Source: Daphnia carinata (taxonomy: Eukaryota > Arthropoda > Branchiopoda > Diplostraca > Daphniidae). From it: 64,000 nt of DNA. Every line of letters starts with the position of its first letter. The first letter of the stretch is position 1. The translations under genes were made by a program, and so were the position numbers. The notes beneath the pieces are model-generated. The model saw only the letters and a list, made by a program, of their open reading frames with translations, was not told the DNA's origin and ran no database searches. Location of the stretch: positions 6,882,001 to 6,946,000 of the forward strand of contig NC_081335.1 in assembly GCF_022539665.2 (NCBI RefSeq), written 5' to 3'. Below are positions 23,385 to 34,389 of this stretch, piece after piece.

Positions 23385-23554
23385 GAGAAATAGGACCTCA
23401 AGGCTGGAGAAATAGGACCCTCAATATGGAGAAATAGGACCCTTAAAAAAATGCTCGAAGATTGGGTCCTCTTCCTCCAGGTCCTATTTCTCCAGGTCCT
23501 ATTTGTAGGTCCTAAATCTCCGGGTCCTATTTCTCCAGGTCCTATTTCTCCGGC
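23385..23554. repeat. Right TIR: GGAGAAATAGGACC-type unit array
   Basis: It mirrors the left end: three direct units (ggagaaataggacc) from 23391, then inverted units (ggtcctatttctcc) to 23554. The outer 47 bp equal the inverse of 18646-18692. Confidence 0.7.
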
Positions 23555-24599
23555 TACCCATTTGAAGGTGTCAGTATCAGGTGCAATAGTATGTTCGGCA
23601 ATGGCAAGCCCTAGAACTCTCGTTACTGCTTGCAGATCTAGATGATTTAAACGCTTCTTCGATTTTAGTTTGTTGTCGACAGATATACCGAAGCACCTAG
23701 GTAGACTAAATGTTTTTCTGTCTATTTGTCAATGAATTTTTGAAGCAAGTTCAAGACCTGAAACTAAAATAATTTAATATTCAATATGATTTGTGATAAA
23801 GTATAATACTTACTTGATTGTTGTTTGGCTTGTATATGCCTTGGTACCACTTCAATAACATACTGTTCACTAGTTCCACCTAACAAAGACTCTGCTTGTT
23901 GGAAATTGACGTCTTCCTCTGCAATCACTAGACCTGGCTGTAAACTTTCATTGATGTGTGTTCCTTGTGTAAGGTGAATCACTTCATGTCCTTTTAAAAA
24001 AATAAAATATAAGAAGGAACGCATACCAAAAATATAAAATTTGTCTATCATGGAAAATACCTGCACATGACCCTAGGAAATTGGAATCACTTTCTATCAG
24101 AGATGTTGTAGCAGGAACAGTGAAAGTGGTGTTCTCACTTATTGTCAATTGTTCTTCTGCACCCACTCGTGCCCTTGTGTTCCTCTTAGTGGGAGCTGTT
24201 GTAAGAAAAATGCTATATGTCATGCCATTTGACAATAACTAAACTTAACTTACAAATATCTAGATGTAAATCCTGGAAGATTACTCTTGAACAGCTAGGC
24301 TTTGTCATGCTTGTGCATTGCAATGTGCACATATTTTTTACTGGTGAGTGGTCACCCACAGTCACCCATCGACCTCGGAATTTCTCACTTTGCTTGTTAA
24401 AGACAAAGTCTGTATACTGGGACACATGACTAAATCTGCTTGATTTAGCTTTTAAATACGTCAAAATCACTTGTAGATCAAAAGTGGACGAAGTACTAAT
24501 GAATTCCAATTCGTATTCTTCTTGCCCATCGAATTCGACTATAATTGTTTTAGTTACCTCTTCCATATTCTTAAGGAAACAAAAAATATAAGAGAACCC

Positions 24600-25120
24600 T
24601 TAAAAAACAGAAAAAGAACAGAACAATGGAAAAGAAACAGGTACTTTCAGATAAACATAAATGTTACTTACCAAATTACGCACTGTATCGTTTTTCCATG
24701 AGCTATACAATAAAAACAACTCCTATCCCTTTTGAAGAAGATGAAACCGTCTCCCAGTGCTGCCAATGTTTATAGAACTATTAAACTGTTTTCGATTGCC
24801 AATTATTACAACAGGTTTTTAGCTGCCTTCAAAGATCATTAGGTTATGAAATTTATTTTTTACATTTTTTAAAATTTACCTTATACCAAACTTGTATTTC
24901 CTCCAAATGTAACAATTATTGAACATCCAATTTCAGACGTGTAAATTGCTAAGACAATGGGAGGGGGGAGGGAGGGAATTAGCAGACGATACTATTTCAT
25001 TGTTCAGAGTGATAAAAAACAAAAAAACATTATGTGCTCAGATTAAAGTTGGTGAACAACTATTATCAGCAAATTACTTGTATACTAACATCCAGTTATC
25101 CGTTGTCGTGGAAGTGAAGA
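24600..25120. promoter_or_regulatory. Divergent intergenic region between genes B and A
   Basis: Genes B (minus) and A (plus) start back-to-back here, as they do at 7695-8239 in copy 1. The two regions are clearly similar (for example 'ccaaacttgtatttcctcc' and the 'gtctcccagtgctgccaatg' block). Shared regulation of transposase and accessory gene is likely, but no specific promoter element is identified. Confidence 0.4.
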
Positions 25121-28100
25121 ATGTCAGTGGCCAAATATAGTGTAACTTGTGATCCTCTGGACAATTATGATTGCCAAGTGAGGGTGTGTAATTTTAATAC
25201 AACAAATGGCAGAGCTTTGCTTAAACATTACAGAGCAATACATGCAAAAGACCCAGCATTTGAAAGTAGCTGTTTGTTTTCTAAGCAATGCTTCCATACA
25301 GAAAAGTTCAAATCTGCTTCAAATTTAAATAAACACTTACATACGTTTCACAGTGCTTTTTTTCAAGCAACTGAAAACTGCGGTCAAAGTAATATTGTTT
25401 TAAAGTCATAAATTAAAAATCTGTCGAACCTTCCCGATGAAATATCTAAATGGTCTGTTTACCTTTTGGCCAGCAATTCCACAGGAAATATTGCAGGGAG
25501 ATCTTCTACATCAACATGGTCATGTTGAAGTTATTGGAGATGAAAATGAAGAAGTGATAGCAACAGAGCTTCCGGTAATGCACTTATTTTCCATGTTATT
25601 TACAACTACTGAATTGAATTATTAGGCAAGATTCTTGACGAGATCTATTTTGAAGCAGCCAAGTTTGTCATGCTACTTATGTCCGATCATAAGATGACGC
25701 AAGTCGACATCCAATATGTTCTTAAAGGAACTGCGGATTTGGTCCAAAAATTGTTGCTGCAAAAGTTCATAAAGCAGCATTTTTGTTAAGAAAACATGGG
25801 TGTGCACACACTGAAGTGATTGAAGTTGTAAAAAAACAAAATTCTGCTCAAGTTTTATTTGCAGAAATGAAAAATAAAAATTCACAGTTCAATTTTTTCA
25901 ACTCACATATGGGAATGGTTATGCCACAAAAGGTAGAGCTTCCTTACCACCATGGGAATTTCGGACGTGGAAAAACTGGCTATCAACAAGAAATGCTGAA
26001 GGAAAGTTACGTAAAGGTTTCTCTTTTGGAACAACTCCAGCAGCTCCTAAACATCCCCGATGTCTATGCAGCAATTTGTAGAGATAAGTTAGCCATCCCG
26101 AACGTATGGTCCAGTTTTGAGGATGGTAGTCTTTACCAAGGGCGCATTTTGGCGTCAACCATTTGTTGAACCTTTTTAGTTCAACTTTTCGTCAAAGTTG
26201 ACGCCAAAATGGAAGTTCATCGCTACAGTTGAGAAAGGGGAGGAGTTGCAGTTCAGTTGAAGGTCAACGGTGGTCTGGACCACCGTTGAAAAAGTTCAAC
26301 TGTCTCAGTTGAACCTCCCACTGGCGTTGTCGCCAAAACGGTCGCCTAGTTGAACCATCTACCGGGCAGTTGACGCAAAAATACAAGTTCACTAAAAAAG
26401 TTGAACTAAAAGTAGACGCCAAAATGCGCCCCAAAGTAGCAACTTTTTTGTGCGTCACCCAAAAGCTTTGCAAATTCATCTATACATTGATGAAATTCAA
26501 CTGTGTAATCCTTGCGGCAGCTATACGCACAAACTTGTGTTTCTCTACTTCTCCATAGGAAATCTCGAAGTAAAATTTCGCTCTATTTACAAATCTATTT
26601 ATTTGCTTGCGATTTTCTATAACGAACAGGTAAAAAAGTATGGGTTTAACGTGCTTTTGCGGCCAATTTTCGATGAACTGAAACTCCTTGAGGCTGGCTA
26701 TTGTTTTAAAATTCATGGTGAATCGGTGAATGTGTTTGGTACGTTGGCTGCCCTAATAGCAGATAACCTTGCTAGTCATCAGGTGGGAGGCTTTAAATCG
26801 GGATTTTCACACGGGTTTAGAAAATGTAGAACATGTTTAGGGACAACAACCCAAATTTTCGGATTTCGAGTTCCAAAAACGAACTAAAGCAGATCACAAC
26901 GCACAGTGCCTATCACTAGAAATTCCTGAACTACGAAAGCATTTCTCTAAATTGTATGGTATAAATGATCATTGGTTTTTCAACGAGCTTCAGGGATTTC
27001 ATGTGGTAGGGGGATTGGTGCCGGATCTGATGCATGATATGCTAGAAGGGATTATTCCTTTAACGCTGTCCTTGCTTTTAAGATACTGTATAGTAGAAAA
27101 GAAATTTTTTACATTATCTGAGCTAAACTGTGCTATTAAAAACTTTGATTATGGACATTCGGAAGTTACAGACAAGCCTTCACCGATCACTCTTGATTAC
27201 CTAAACAAATGCAAAATTAAGGGTTCTGCAACGCAAAAATGGTTATTTGCGGTTATGTTTCCTTTATTCGTTGGGTCCAGAGTACCGCCTTCAGATGGTT
27301 GCTGGAAATGTTTTACCGTTCTCTTAGAAATATGTCGTTTACTTTTTAAACATTCAATTACGTACTTCGAAATTCTTTCGCTCGAAGGTCTAGTAAGCAA
27401 GTTTCTGTCGTCTTTCAAAACATGTTTTAACAAGGGAATTACCCCAAAAATGCATCATATGGTTCACTATGCCAATCAAATATTGCGTTTCGGACCTCTT
27501 TACGCTCTTTGGTGTATGCGTTATGAGGGTAAGCACGCATATTTTAAATCTCTGCAGAAACGAATTGGAAATTGGATTAATCCTCCCTGGACTCTTGCTA
27601 TGCGCCATCAGCAATGGATATGTAGCCGTATTGCATTAACAAAACATCAGTTTCTGGAGTTTGAGTATAAATTTTCGAAATCAAAAACCTTGCATAATTT
27701 TCATCATCTAACGTACCGTAGCCAACTTGCAGAAGTTTTAGGGTTAGACAATTTTTCAACTACTCTATACCGACATTCCTGGGTGAAAATAGGATCAGTT
27801 ATATTTAAGTCCAGAAAATCCGTTGTCATTTGCCCCTCCAATTCTGCTACATGCGCAGCTCATTTTGGGGAAATTGTAGAGATTTTTATCCATAGTTTCA
27901 AAATTTATTTTGCGTGTAAAATATTCCGAACAAAGATATATGATTTTCATTATCAGGCATATCGAGTTGTTCCCAGAAATGATAGATTCCACCAAATTAT
28001 TCCCGCCAACGATATCCTTGATTTTCGTTCCCATACTTTACATGTTCCTGCATTTCTCAACCCATTTGAAACCATACCTAACGAGAAATTCATATATTTA

Positions 28101-28136
28101 AAAAGAGATGTTTATATTTTTAAAACAAATCCGTAA
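25121..28136 (+). pseudogene. En/Spm-like transposase gene A (copy 2), interrupted by a MITE
   Basis: ATG is at 25121. An N-terminal pair of C2H2-like fingers (DCQVRVCNFN...HYRAIH and SCLFSKQCF...HLHTFH) is followed by a linker (ILDEIYFEAAKFVMLL, HMGMVMPQKVELPYHHGNF) to about 26139. After the MITE come IHLYIDEIQLCNPCGS, FGTLAALIADNLASHQ, GFRKCRTCLG and then 26952-28136 with LMHDMLEGIIPL, IKGSATQKW, PKMHHMVHY, LWCMRYEGKHAYFK and MRHQQ. Motif order is that of animal En/Spm-type transposases; the D of IYIDE-like and the MHD-EG block are the usual conserved acidic positions (family knowledge). Frame changes exist near 25412, 25630 and 26885, some of which may be introns. The last 394-codon stretch is open to its stop at 28136. 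Of the transposases of this type here, this is the best preserved. Confidence 0.7.
26140..26431. mobile_element. PIF/Harbinger MITE (292 bp), CAA target duplication
   Basis: It starts GGGCGCATTTTGGCGTCAAC and ends GACGCCAAAATGCGCCC, with CAA directly before (26137-26139) and after (26432-26434). The ends and inner words ('ttgaactaaa', 'accaccgttga', 'gttgaaccatctaccgggcagttgac') match both ends of the full Harbinger at 38701-43252. It is an internally deleted relative mobilised by that family. It sits in the linker of transposase gene A and disrupts it. Confidence 0.85.
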
Positions 28137-28531
28137 CTGTAACATTCCAGTTGTTGTATGCCTTTTATTAGGTATTAAATATTTATCGTTTTTGATCAAT
28201 AAGTACAAAATATATGATTCTACAAGAAAATATTAGCATTAAAAAATATTGTTTGTTAAAAAAAAAAAGAAATTTTTTAAAGTTCTTTACCTTTCGCTAA
28301 ACTTATTATCATGAAACTTTACTTTATCATTTTTCAGGAGGATTTTAGAATGATATGGCCCTTTACGTTGTCTAAAAAGTCAAGTAAAACAAATTTAAAA
28401 AAATTTCAGCTTATATTTCGATAAAGGATGCTGTTTAGTCTACTTTGCCAATGTAGGACTCTAGGGGTATAATGCGGAAATCGGTTTCATATGCTGCATT
28501 TCACACACAAAATCCGACGAAAACCATTAAC

Positions 28532-28756
28532 TGTAATGTCTTGTTCAGGTAAAGTGCTTTGATAGCCGGATGATATTTGATGATTGGGATACACTGAGAT
28601 AATTGTACTTGAACTTTTATTGGGACCTCTCCACAGTCATCACCATACAGTGTCTCTATCCTAACTAACTGGGCCACCCTAGGTCAAAACCCTCTAGTGT
28701 CCAATTACAGTGTTGGGGGTGACCTCTAATGGTCAAAATCGCTTACAGACACTACA
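28532..28756 (-). repeat. Gypsy-1 3' LTR
   Basis: The LTR has TGTA...TACA ends and 225 bp. It differs from the other LTR at about four positions, all within its first 30 bases on the plus strand. Confidence 0.9.
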
Positions 28757-28934
28757 CTCCTCCCAAGGTTAACAAAAGTGTGCAACTCTGCACAACTAAT
28801 GCTTCACTGCTAAAATTTCCCAAAATGGTTTGGTGGAAAAACAAACAATCTTATGCAGATTGTTTGTTTTTTACACACATAGCTGATGAATAAACAAAAC
28901 CAACAAAACACAGAAACAAGAGAAACTAATATTA

Positions 28935-31559
28935 TCAATTGATGCCAGCTTGAAATCTCTCAGGCATCGCTCCCCGGTTTCTCCGGTTACTCCGACGGGG
29001 TTGAATGTCCAGTTGCTGATTCTGTTGGCCCTCGTGTTGTTGTTCAGGTCGAACCTCCTCCGGACGATCGGGATGATCCTCGTTGAAAATTTCCATTTGG
29101 ATTTGTCCCGGATCCTCTTCCCCTTCGGGATAATTTTCTATAGCAACTGGATCCCTCTCCAACTCCTCTTCTTCCTCGTCAGAAAAAAAAATCGCACCGC
29201 CCCCTTTTTGCTCCTCCACTGGCAACTTTTTGAAACATGACGAATTACGCGTTATTACGCGCTTAGAGTTTTCAAATTTTGCTATGACCATTGTTCCCTT
29301 GACACTAATCACTGTCAATGGCGTCAATTCATAAATACTTTCCGATTTTTTCAATAGAGGTTTTTCCTTTCTAACAATAACCGTGTCTCCCATCTTCAAC
29401 TGATGTTCCACGGTCCGCCGACGCTGGTCTGCATATTTCTTGATCCGTTCCTTGTACTCTGCGTCCGAATGTTTCAAATCAGGTAGCACAGTTCTTGGTT
29501 CCCGTCCCATTAGGATGCAGTACGGTGATTTCTTCAGGGCAGGGTGCGGCGTAGCTCGATAATTCCTCAGAAATCGGTACATTTCGCGCCTCCAGTCCTT
29601 CCGTTCGATTTCCGCTGTCCGAATCACTTTGGCGATAGTTTTCATAAAGCGCTCTACCAGCCCATTTGCCTCCAGCCATCTTAGTGTTATATTCCTATGC
29701 TTGAATCCTAGCTGTAGACTGAAATCGTAGAATTCCTTCCCGTTGAAAGGGGAACCATTGTCCGTGCGAATGACCTCAGGAATTCCAAACGACAATAACA
29801 ATTTGTCCAGCTTTGGAATAACACGGTGACTAGCTGTTGACGAAACGATTTCAATTACTGGAAATCTGGAATAGTCGTCAATCAAAATCAACAATTCTTC
29901 ACCCGATGGCAAACTAAAAAAATCTAAGCTTAGCTGTTGCCAAGGATAATCTGGCAAAGGAGACATCTTGATCGGGTGCCTTTTCTGTGGAGTCAATGTC
30001 GCAGCTTGACACGGAAGACAGTTATGTACCATTTTCTCAATCGCACCATCCATCAGAGGAAACCACACTCTAGTTCGTAGCAAAGATTTAGTTTTGTTCA
30101 TACCCATGTGTCCGTCGTGAGCTTGGTTGAGAACTCGTTTCTGTATAGACGGTGGAACACAAATTCTTGTTCCCCTCAAAATTACGCCCTCCTCCGACAC
30201 CGTCAGCTCTTGCCTAACTTTATGAAAAGCTTTTATTAGGTCTGAAGTCAGGGGATACCACTTGCCCGTGATAATGGCCTTGTTGATTAATTGGAAATCC
30301 ACATTCTTGTTAGTTTCTCTGGATATTTCTGCCGCAGAGATTGCCACTGGTAATGTTTGACAACTAACAAAACGTACGAATTCCTTCCCCACTTCCGCTT
30401 GCTTACAAGGACCAGTATTCTTCGGATGTCTTGATAAATAGTCCGCCGCGTTGTCAGCTCCTGGCTTGTAGACGACGGTAAACTCAAACGGCTGTCTCCG
30501 AAGCATCCAGCGTTCTAGACGAGCACTTAATGCTGATGTCGGGTTGTTAAAGATGTCCACGAGAGGTTTGTGGTCCGTCGCTACTGTAAAATGAGATCCA
30601 AGCAAATAGATCTGAAAATGCTTACAGCCCCAGATTATTGCCAAAGCTTCACGTTCAATTTGTGAGTATCTTTGTTCCGTTGAGTCCAGTGCTTTGCTAG
30701 CGTATACAATGATCTGCCGTTCCCCTTTTCTATTAACTTGGGCCAGAATGCCACCCAGTCCCTTAGGACTTGCGTCCACTATCAGTTCCGTTTAAAACTC
30801 GGGGTTGAAGTAAGCCCACTTCTTGGTGCTGCCCATTGCCTGTTTCAACTTTTGGAAAGCGTTTTCACATTGCTCATTCCACATGAATTGAGTCTTTGCT
30901 TCGTTCGTTGTCAGTCTGCGAAGCGGTTCTGTTAAATCAGCATGATTCTTGATGAATCTGCTACAGTAACTGGTCATGCCGATGAAACTCTTCACTTCTG
31001 ACACCGACTGTGGTCTCGTAAAGTTTTCAATTGCAGACACTTCTTGTTGGTCAATCTCAACGCCTTCAGCTCCAATCACTAGGCCAAAAAACTTCATGCG
31101 TGATTGTTTAAACTTTTTCTTCTTGCCATTAATTGTCAGCTGTTTGCCCTCCAACCGTTTGATCACCTCCGCATAACGGTTATCATGTTCTTGTTCAGTA
31201 GGCGCATGAATGAGGATATCATCACTCACGTTGAACACACCTTTAATTCCAGACAACTCTCGGATGACGTTATGAAAAACCTCTGCCGCTGATGTGACAC
31301 CAAAAAACAATCTCTTGAATCTATGAAGACCCACATGTGTCGAAAAAGTTGTAATATATCTCGAATCTTCGTCTAACTCCAGCTGATGGTATGCTTGTTT
31401 GAGGTCTAACACAGTAAAGTCTTTTGAGCCATTAATATCAGCCAGAATATCTTCGATTGAGAGAATCAGATGTCGCTCTCTCATAATGGCTTTGTTCGGT
31501 AGTCTCATGTCGACACACAATCTGATTTCATCGTTTTCTTTCTTTGGGACAATCACCAC
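28935..31559 (-). pseudogene. pol: Gypsy-1 pol: reverse transcriptase, RNase H, integrase
   Basis: RT runs from MVIVPKKENDEIRL (31559) through DLKQAYHQLELD, FKRLFFGVTSAAEVF and the catalytic SDD of FNVSDDILIHA. RNase H begins at DASPKGLGGILAQ and has the TDHKPL block. Integrase shows the H-H-C-C zinc site (HDGHMGMNKT...CLPCQA) and the acidic triad in LDFFSLP, RTDNGSPF and LVERF. A Pro-rich, acidic tail ends near 28935. Two in-frame stops interrupt it: TAA between RT and RNase H (30780-30791) and TGA before the RT start (near 31565). Confidence 0.85.
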
Positions 31560-31568
31560 TGGTGATAC

Positions 31569-33039
31569 TCACGGAGTCGGACCGGAAACTTTCTCTATGA
31601 CGTCCAGCCGCTCCAAACGTTCCAGCTCCTCTTCTACTTTCTTGCGTAGATGAAACGGAATACGCCTATGTTGTAGAGCTATTGGTTTGATGTTCTTGTT
31701 GATGTGCAATTGGACTTTCAGCCCATCGCATTTGCCCAGAGGCTGTTCGACTCCTTCTTGAGTTTTTGTTTGCAGCGGAATCAGTCGAACCCGCACATCT
31801 TTCACTTGTGGGCACATCTTGATGCAGCCCAGATCAATTGCAGCTTGATAGCTTAGCAGACATTCTTCATTGTTGCCACTGATAACATGGTGTGTTACAC
31901 GTGCCATCTTCTTGGTACCCGATATTTTGGTGTTAGCTTGGAATGTACCTATTAATGGCAATGGTACAGTTGATTGGTAAGCGTAAATCTTCTTAGTTGA
32001 ACGCTTCAAGATCGGTGCTCCCAACCTCTCATACGCCGTTCGTTGATCAAAGTAACAGATGCTTCACTATCAACTAAGAAATTGATCGAACTATCTAAAA
32101 CTTCTAGCTTGATGGTGGGTTGAATTTTGTTGTCAGCTGCTGTTCTGTTGGTGAATTCTTCTACATTACTCGAATAAGATGTATCCTGAAACTTTACGTT
32201 ACGGACTCGCTTTTTCTCTTTCGACCCAGTAGATGAAGGATTAAGGCATACACGACCGAAATGGCCTTCTTTGTGACATTTGCCACACACAACACCCTCT
32301 TTCTTCGCAGGACAATACTGCAGTTTCTTGTGCCAATTTCCTCCACAAAAAGTACACGTCTTCGAGTTATTTTGTTTCACAGATTCCTTTTTATTTTGTT
32401 GGTAGAAGTTTCCTTTGTTAAAATTGTTTTTCTTGGTGATAGTTTTATTAATTGTTGATTTTCCGCAGCCTTCTTCAATCTGCTTAGATTGAAACTTGGT
32501 CAACTCGCAAGTTGTACCCTTTTCAAGCAACGTTTTAAGTCCCACTCAGAATTTACCAGCTCTTCTGCTCTCAGATTTGTTGATCTGCACGTTAGGATAA
32601 TTTGTGATTTGGTCTCATCATCAACGTCACGAAAGTCACAGCCTTGTGCCAATTCAGAGAGTCTGGTATGGAATTGGTCAAGTGACTCATCACTGGCTTG
32701 CTTTGTTGATTTAAACTTGTGCCTGTTGTATGTTATATTAATTCTTGGGTTGAAATGCTCGTTCAGTGCACGTTTTGCTGCAGCATATTGTGTTTCAGCC
32801 TCCAAGTTAGCTGCTTGGTTAGCTTCTCGAGTTGTTGAATTGAACTTTACAAAAATTTGATGCACCTTTTTTCCTGCCAAGTGTAATAGCAATGCTTTCT
32901 TCCTATTATCATCATTGATAGCCATAGCTACAAGATAATTTTCAAATCTTCTAAGCCATTCTGCCCATTTTGTCGACAGAGTTGTTTGGTCTCCATCATA
33001 GACAAATGATTCCATAGCAACAGACAAGCTCATCTTCAC
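31569..33039 (-). pseudogene. gag: Gypsy-1 gag and protease region
   Basis: Gag starts MKMSLSVAMESFVYDGD (33039) and has a capsid-like region (WLRRFENYLVAM, DQFHTRLSELAQGC). After a frame change near 32520 come two CCHC-type knuckles (CTFCGGNWHKKLQYC and CGKCHKEGHFGRVC). The protease motif reads NFLVDSEAS instead of the usual D-S/T-G-A-S, so the catalytic loop glycine is replaced by Glu. A further 1-nt frame change follows near 32030. The element therefore cannot make functional products by itself, though a programmed gag-pol frameshift could account for the first frame change. Confidence 0.75.
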
Positions 33040-33127
33040 GCGTTACTGATGCCAGACAAATGATAAGTAAATTTAATTGTTATAAAATTACCAAATTGCA
33101 GCTTGTAGGTCACTACTCGTCGCCAAA

Positions 33128-33352
33128 TGTAATATCTGGTTCAGGAAAAGTGTTTTGATAGCCGGATGATATTTGATGATTGGGATACACTGAGATAATT
33201 GTACTTGAACTTTTATTGGGACCTCTCCACAGTCATCACCATACAGTGTCTCTATCCTAACTAACTGGGCCACCCTAGGTCAAAACCCTCTAGTGTCCAA
33301 TTACAGTGTTGGGGGTGACCTCTAATGGTCAAAATCGCTTACAGACACTACA
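33128..33352 (-). repeat. Gypsy-1 5' LTR
   Basis: This 225-bp LTR is the same length as its partner and about 98% alike by eye, indicating a fairly recent insertion. It is followed by the ATTAAC target copy. Confidence 0.9.
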
Positions 33353-33807
33353 ATTAACCAAATGCACCTTTGCGGAAATCACTCGCGGTAACGTTTTTCG
33401 TTGGTTTTTAACGAACGAAGAGCGTTACCCAGAGATTACCTTTGTGAATATCGCAAACTCCGCTCGATATTAGTTACCCCTAACCGACGAAAGGCGTAGG
33501 CCCGAAATTAACAGTGTAAGCCTGGTAGTTTAGTACATTTGAATGCATGTTAGAATTACGACCACAAAAGAAAAAATTGTAACTCGGAAGGAAAGGTATT
33601 TAAAGTGTTCGTGAAACTTTTTTCATTACCATTCTTTCTTTCATCCAGACGAAGTGAAAGCGTTTAAGCTTTTGGAGTTACGCCAAGGCATTCATCTCAA
33701 GACGCAAGAATTCATCTTTAACGAGATTGAATTGGCATAAATCTTACAAAAGCATGACATTCAATCCTATTAATTAGATAAAAACCAATTGGACAACCAG
33801 TTATGAG

Positions 33808-34165
33808 TGGTAATGTAGGTAGGGCGTGTTTGGAACAAAAAACTTAATTTTGTTCCCTGTGATTAGAAAAATCGTCCAACTAAACTGAAAAATACATAGA
33901 TTTGTAGCCAGTTATTTCAGCTACATAGCAGTATTTTTTTTGGGTGGGTTCGGTAAAGATGAACATGTGCTATGGGTAAAAAACTGGAGGTACCTCGAGA
34001 TGTTTCAATTGCCAATCCTGCTCGGCAATTGAAACAGGGTGTCTGGGCAATTGAAACGTGGGTTTTCCTATAAGAAATCTCCCGGTTTTATGAAGAAACT
34101 AAAATGACGATATCTCAGAATCTGGGATGCGTATTTGCGTTTTGCGTATCCTCCAACAATTCGAT
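33808..34165 (+). mobile_element. pogo-like MITE, left-end fragment
   Basis: It starts at GGTAGGGCGTG and runs through 'tgtagccagttat', 'aaactggaggtacc', two 'caattgaaac' blocks and 'gatatctcagaatctggga'. These are in the order seen in the complete element 57400-58547 (inverse orientation). It stops abruptly where Gypsy-2 sequence begins. Confidence 0.6.
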
Positions 34166-34389
34166 GGTCTGAAGGTCCAATATCGGCAGGACCAGGAACC
34201 CCTCATAAGTCTAGGTGAGCTTCCACTGAGGGCAATCACGCTGGAGAGCGAGCCCCCCGGGCAATGAGTGGTACGGGTGAAGGAAGAATCCTGCGTCCCG
34301 GCTCACTCGACTACGGAGGTGGAACTAACGGCAGAGGGAGGGCCCTACGAGCAATGGCATAAACCTAGAGCTAGGGTCAAATGAACGTG

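Larger units (their letters stand above)
18646..23554. mobile_element. TIR element carrying AIFM1 and ABAT gene fragments (Pack-type)
   Basis: Both ends begin GCCGGAGAAATAGGACC read inward and are identical for at least 47 bp. The ends are built of head-to-tail copies of a GGAGAAATAGGACC-like unit. The insertion interrupts gene B copy 2. The flank 'tacacattttaagg' on the left is repeated as 'tacccatttgaagg' on the right, so 14-17 bp of target seem to be duplicated, with later mutations. Inside are host-gene fragments with introns, a palindrome cluster and two short unrecognised ORFs. No transposase is recognised, so the superfamily is unknown. A related end is at 47040-47380. Confidence 0.7.
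17460..24566 (-). pseudogene. Accessory gene B, copy 2, broken by two insertions
   Basis: The pieces on the minus strand are 24213-24566 (MEEVTKTIIVEFDG onward), about 24065-24190, 23790-23995, 23560-23730, then 18566-18645, then 17640-17820 and 17460-17560 (MVSSLENVKALKEQHQLS). Order and sequence follow copy 1. The first exon lacks the stop present in copy 1 (Gln at the site), so this copy probably preserves the ancestral reading better. It is split by 18646-23554 and by 17821-18564. Downstream of about 17460 the reading changes to an unrelated TFKGRRHEIDTGVF stretch. Confidence 0.6.
28532..33352 (-). mobile_element. Gypsy-type LTR retrotransposon 1 (4821 bp)
   Basis: Two 225-bp LTRs (28532-28756 and 33128-33352) in the same orientation bracket gag and pol on the minus strand. 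ATTAAC precedes the left LTR (28526-28531) and follows the right one (33353-33358) as a 6-bp target duplication. The purine-rich GGGAGGAG next to the 3' LTR (about 28757-28766) is a plausible polypurine tract. TGGCGAC just inside the 5' LTR (about 33119-33126) could start a primer-binding site. Gene order PR-RT-RNaseH-IN identifies Ty3/Gypsy. Confidence 0.9.
17321..33516. mobile_element. CACTG-ended En/Spm-like element, copy 2, with four nested insertions
   Basis: It carries gene B (minus) and gene A (plus) in the same divergent arrangement as 6685-10804, but inverted, and its right end is CCGAAATTAACAGTG at 33516. Insertions inside it are a solo LTR (17821-18564), a TIR element (18646-23554), a Harbinger MITE (26140-26431) and a Gypsy element (28532-33352). 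The matching left end was not found: similarity to gene B stops near 17460 and unrelated sequence follows. The left coordinate is therefore approximate. Confidence 0.65.

Noticed and set aside
33088-33273. 61-codon minus-strand ORF
   Set aside because: It lies within the Gypsy-1 LTR and leader and has no support as a gene.
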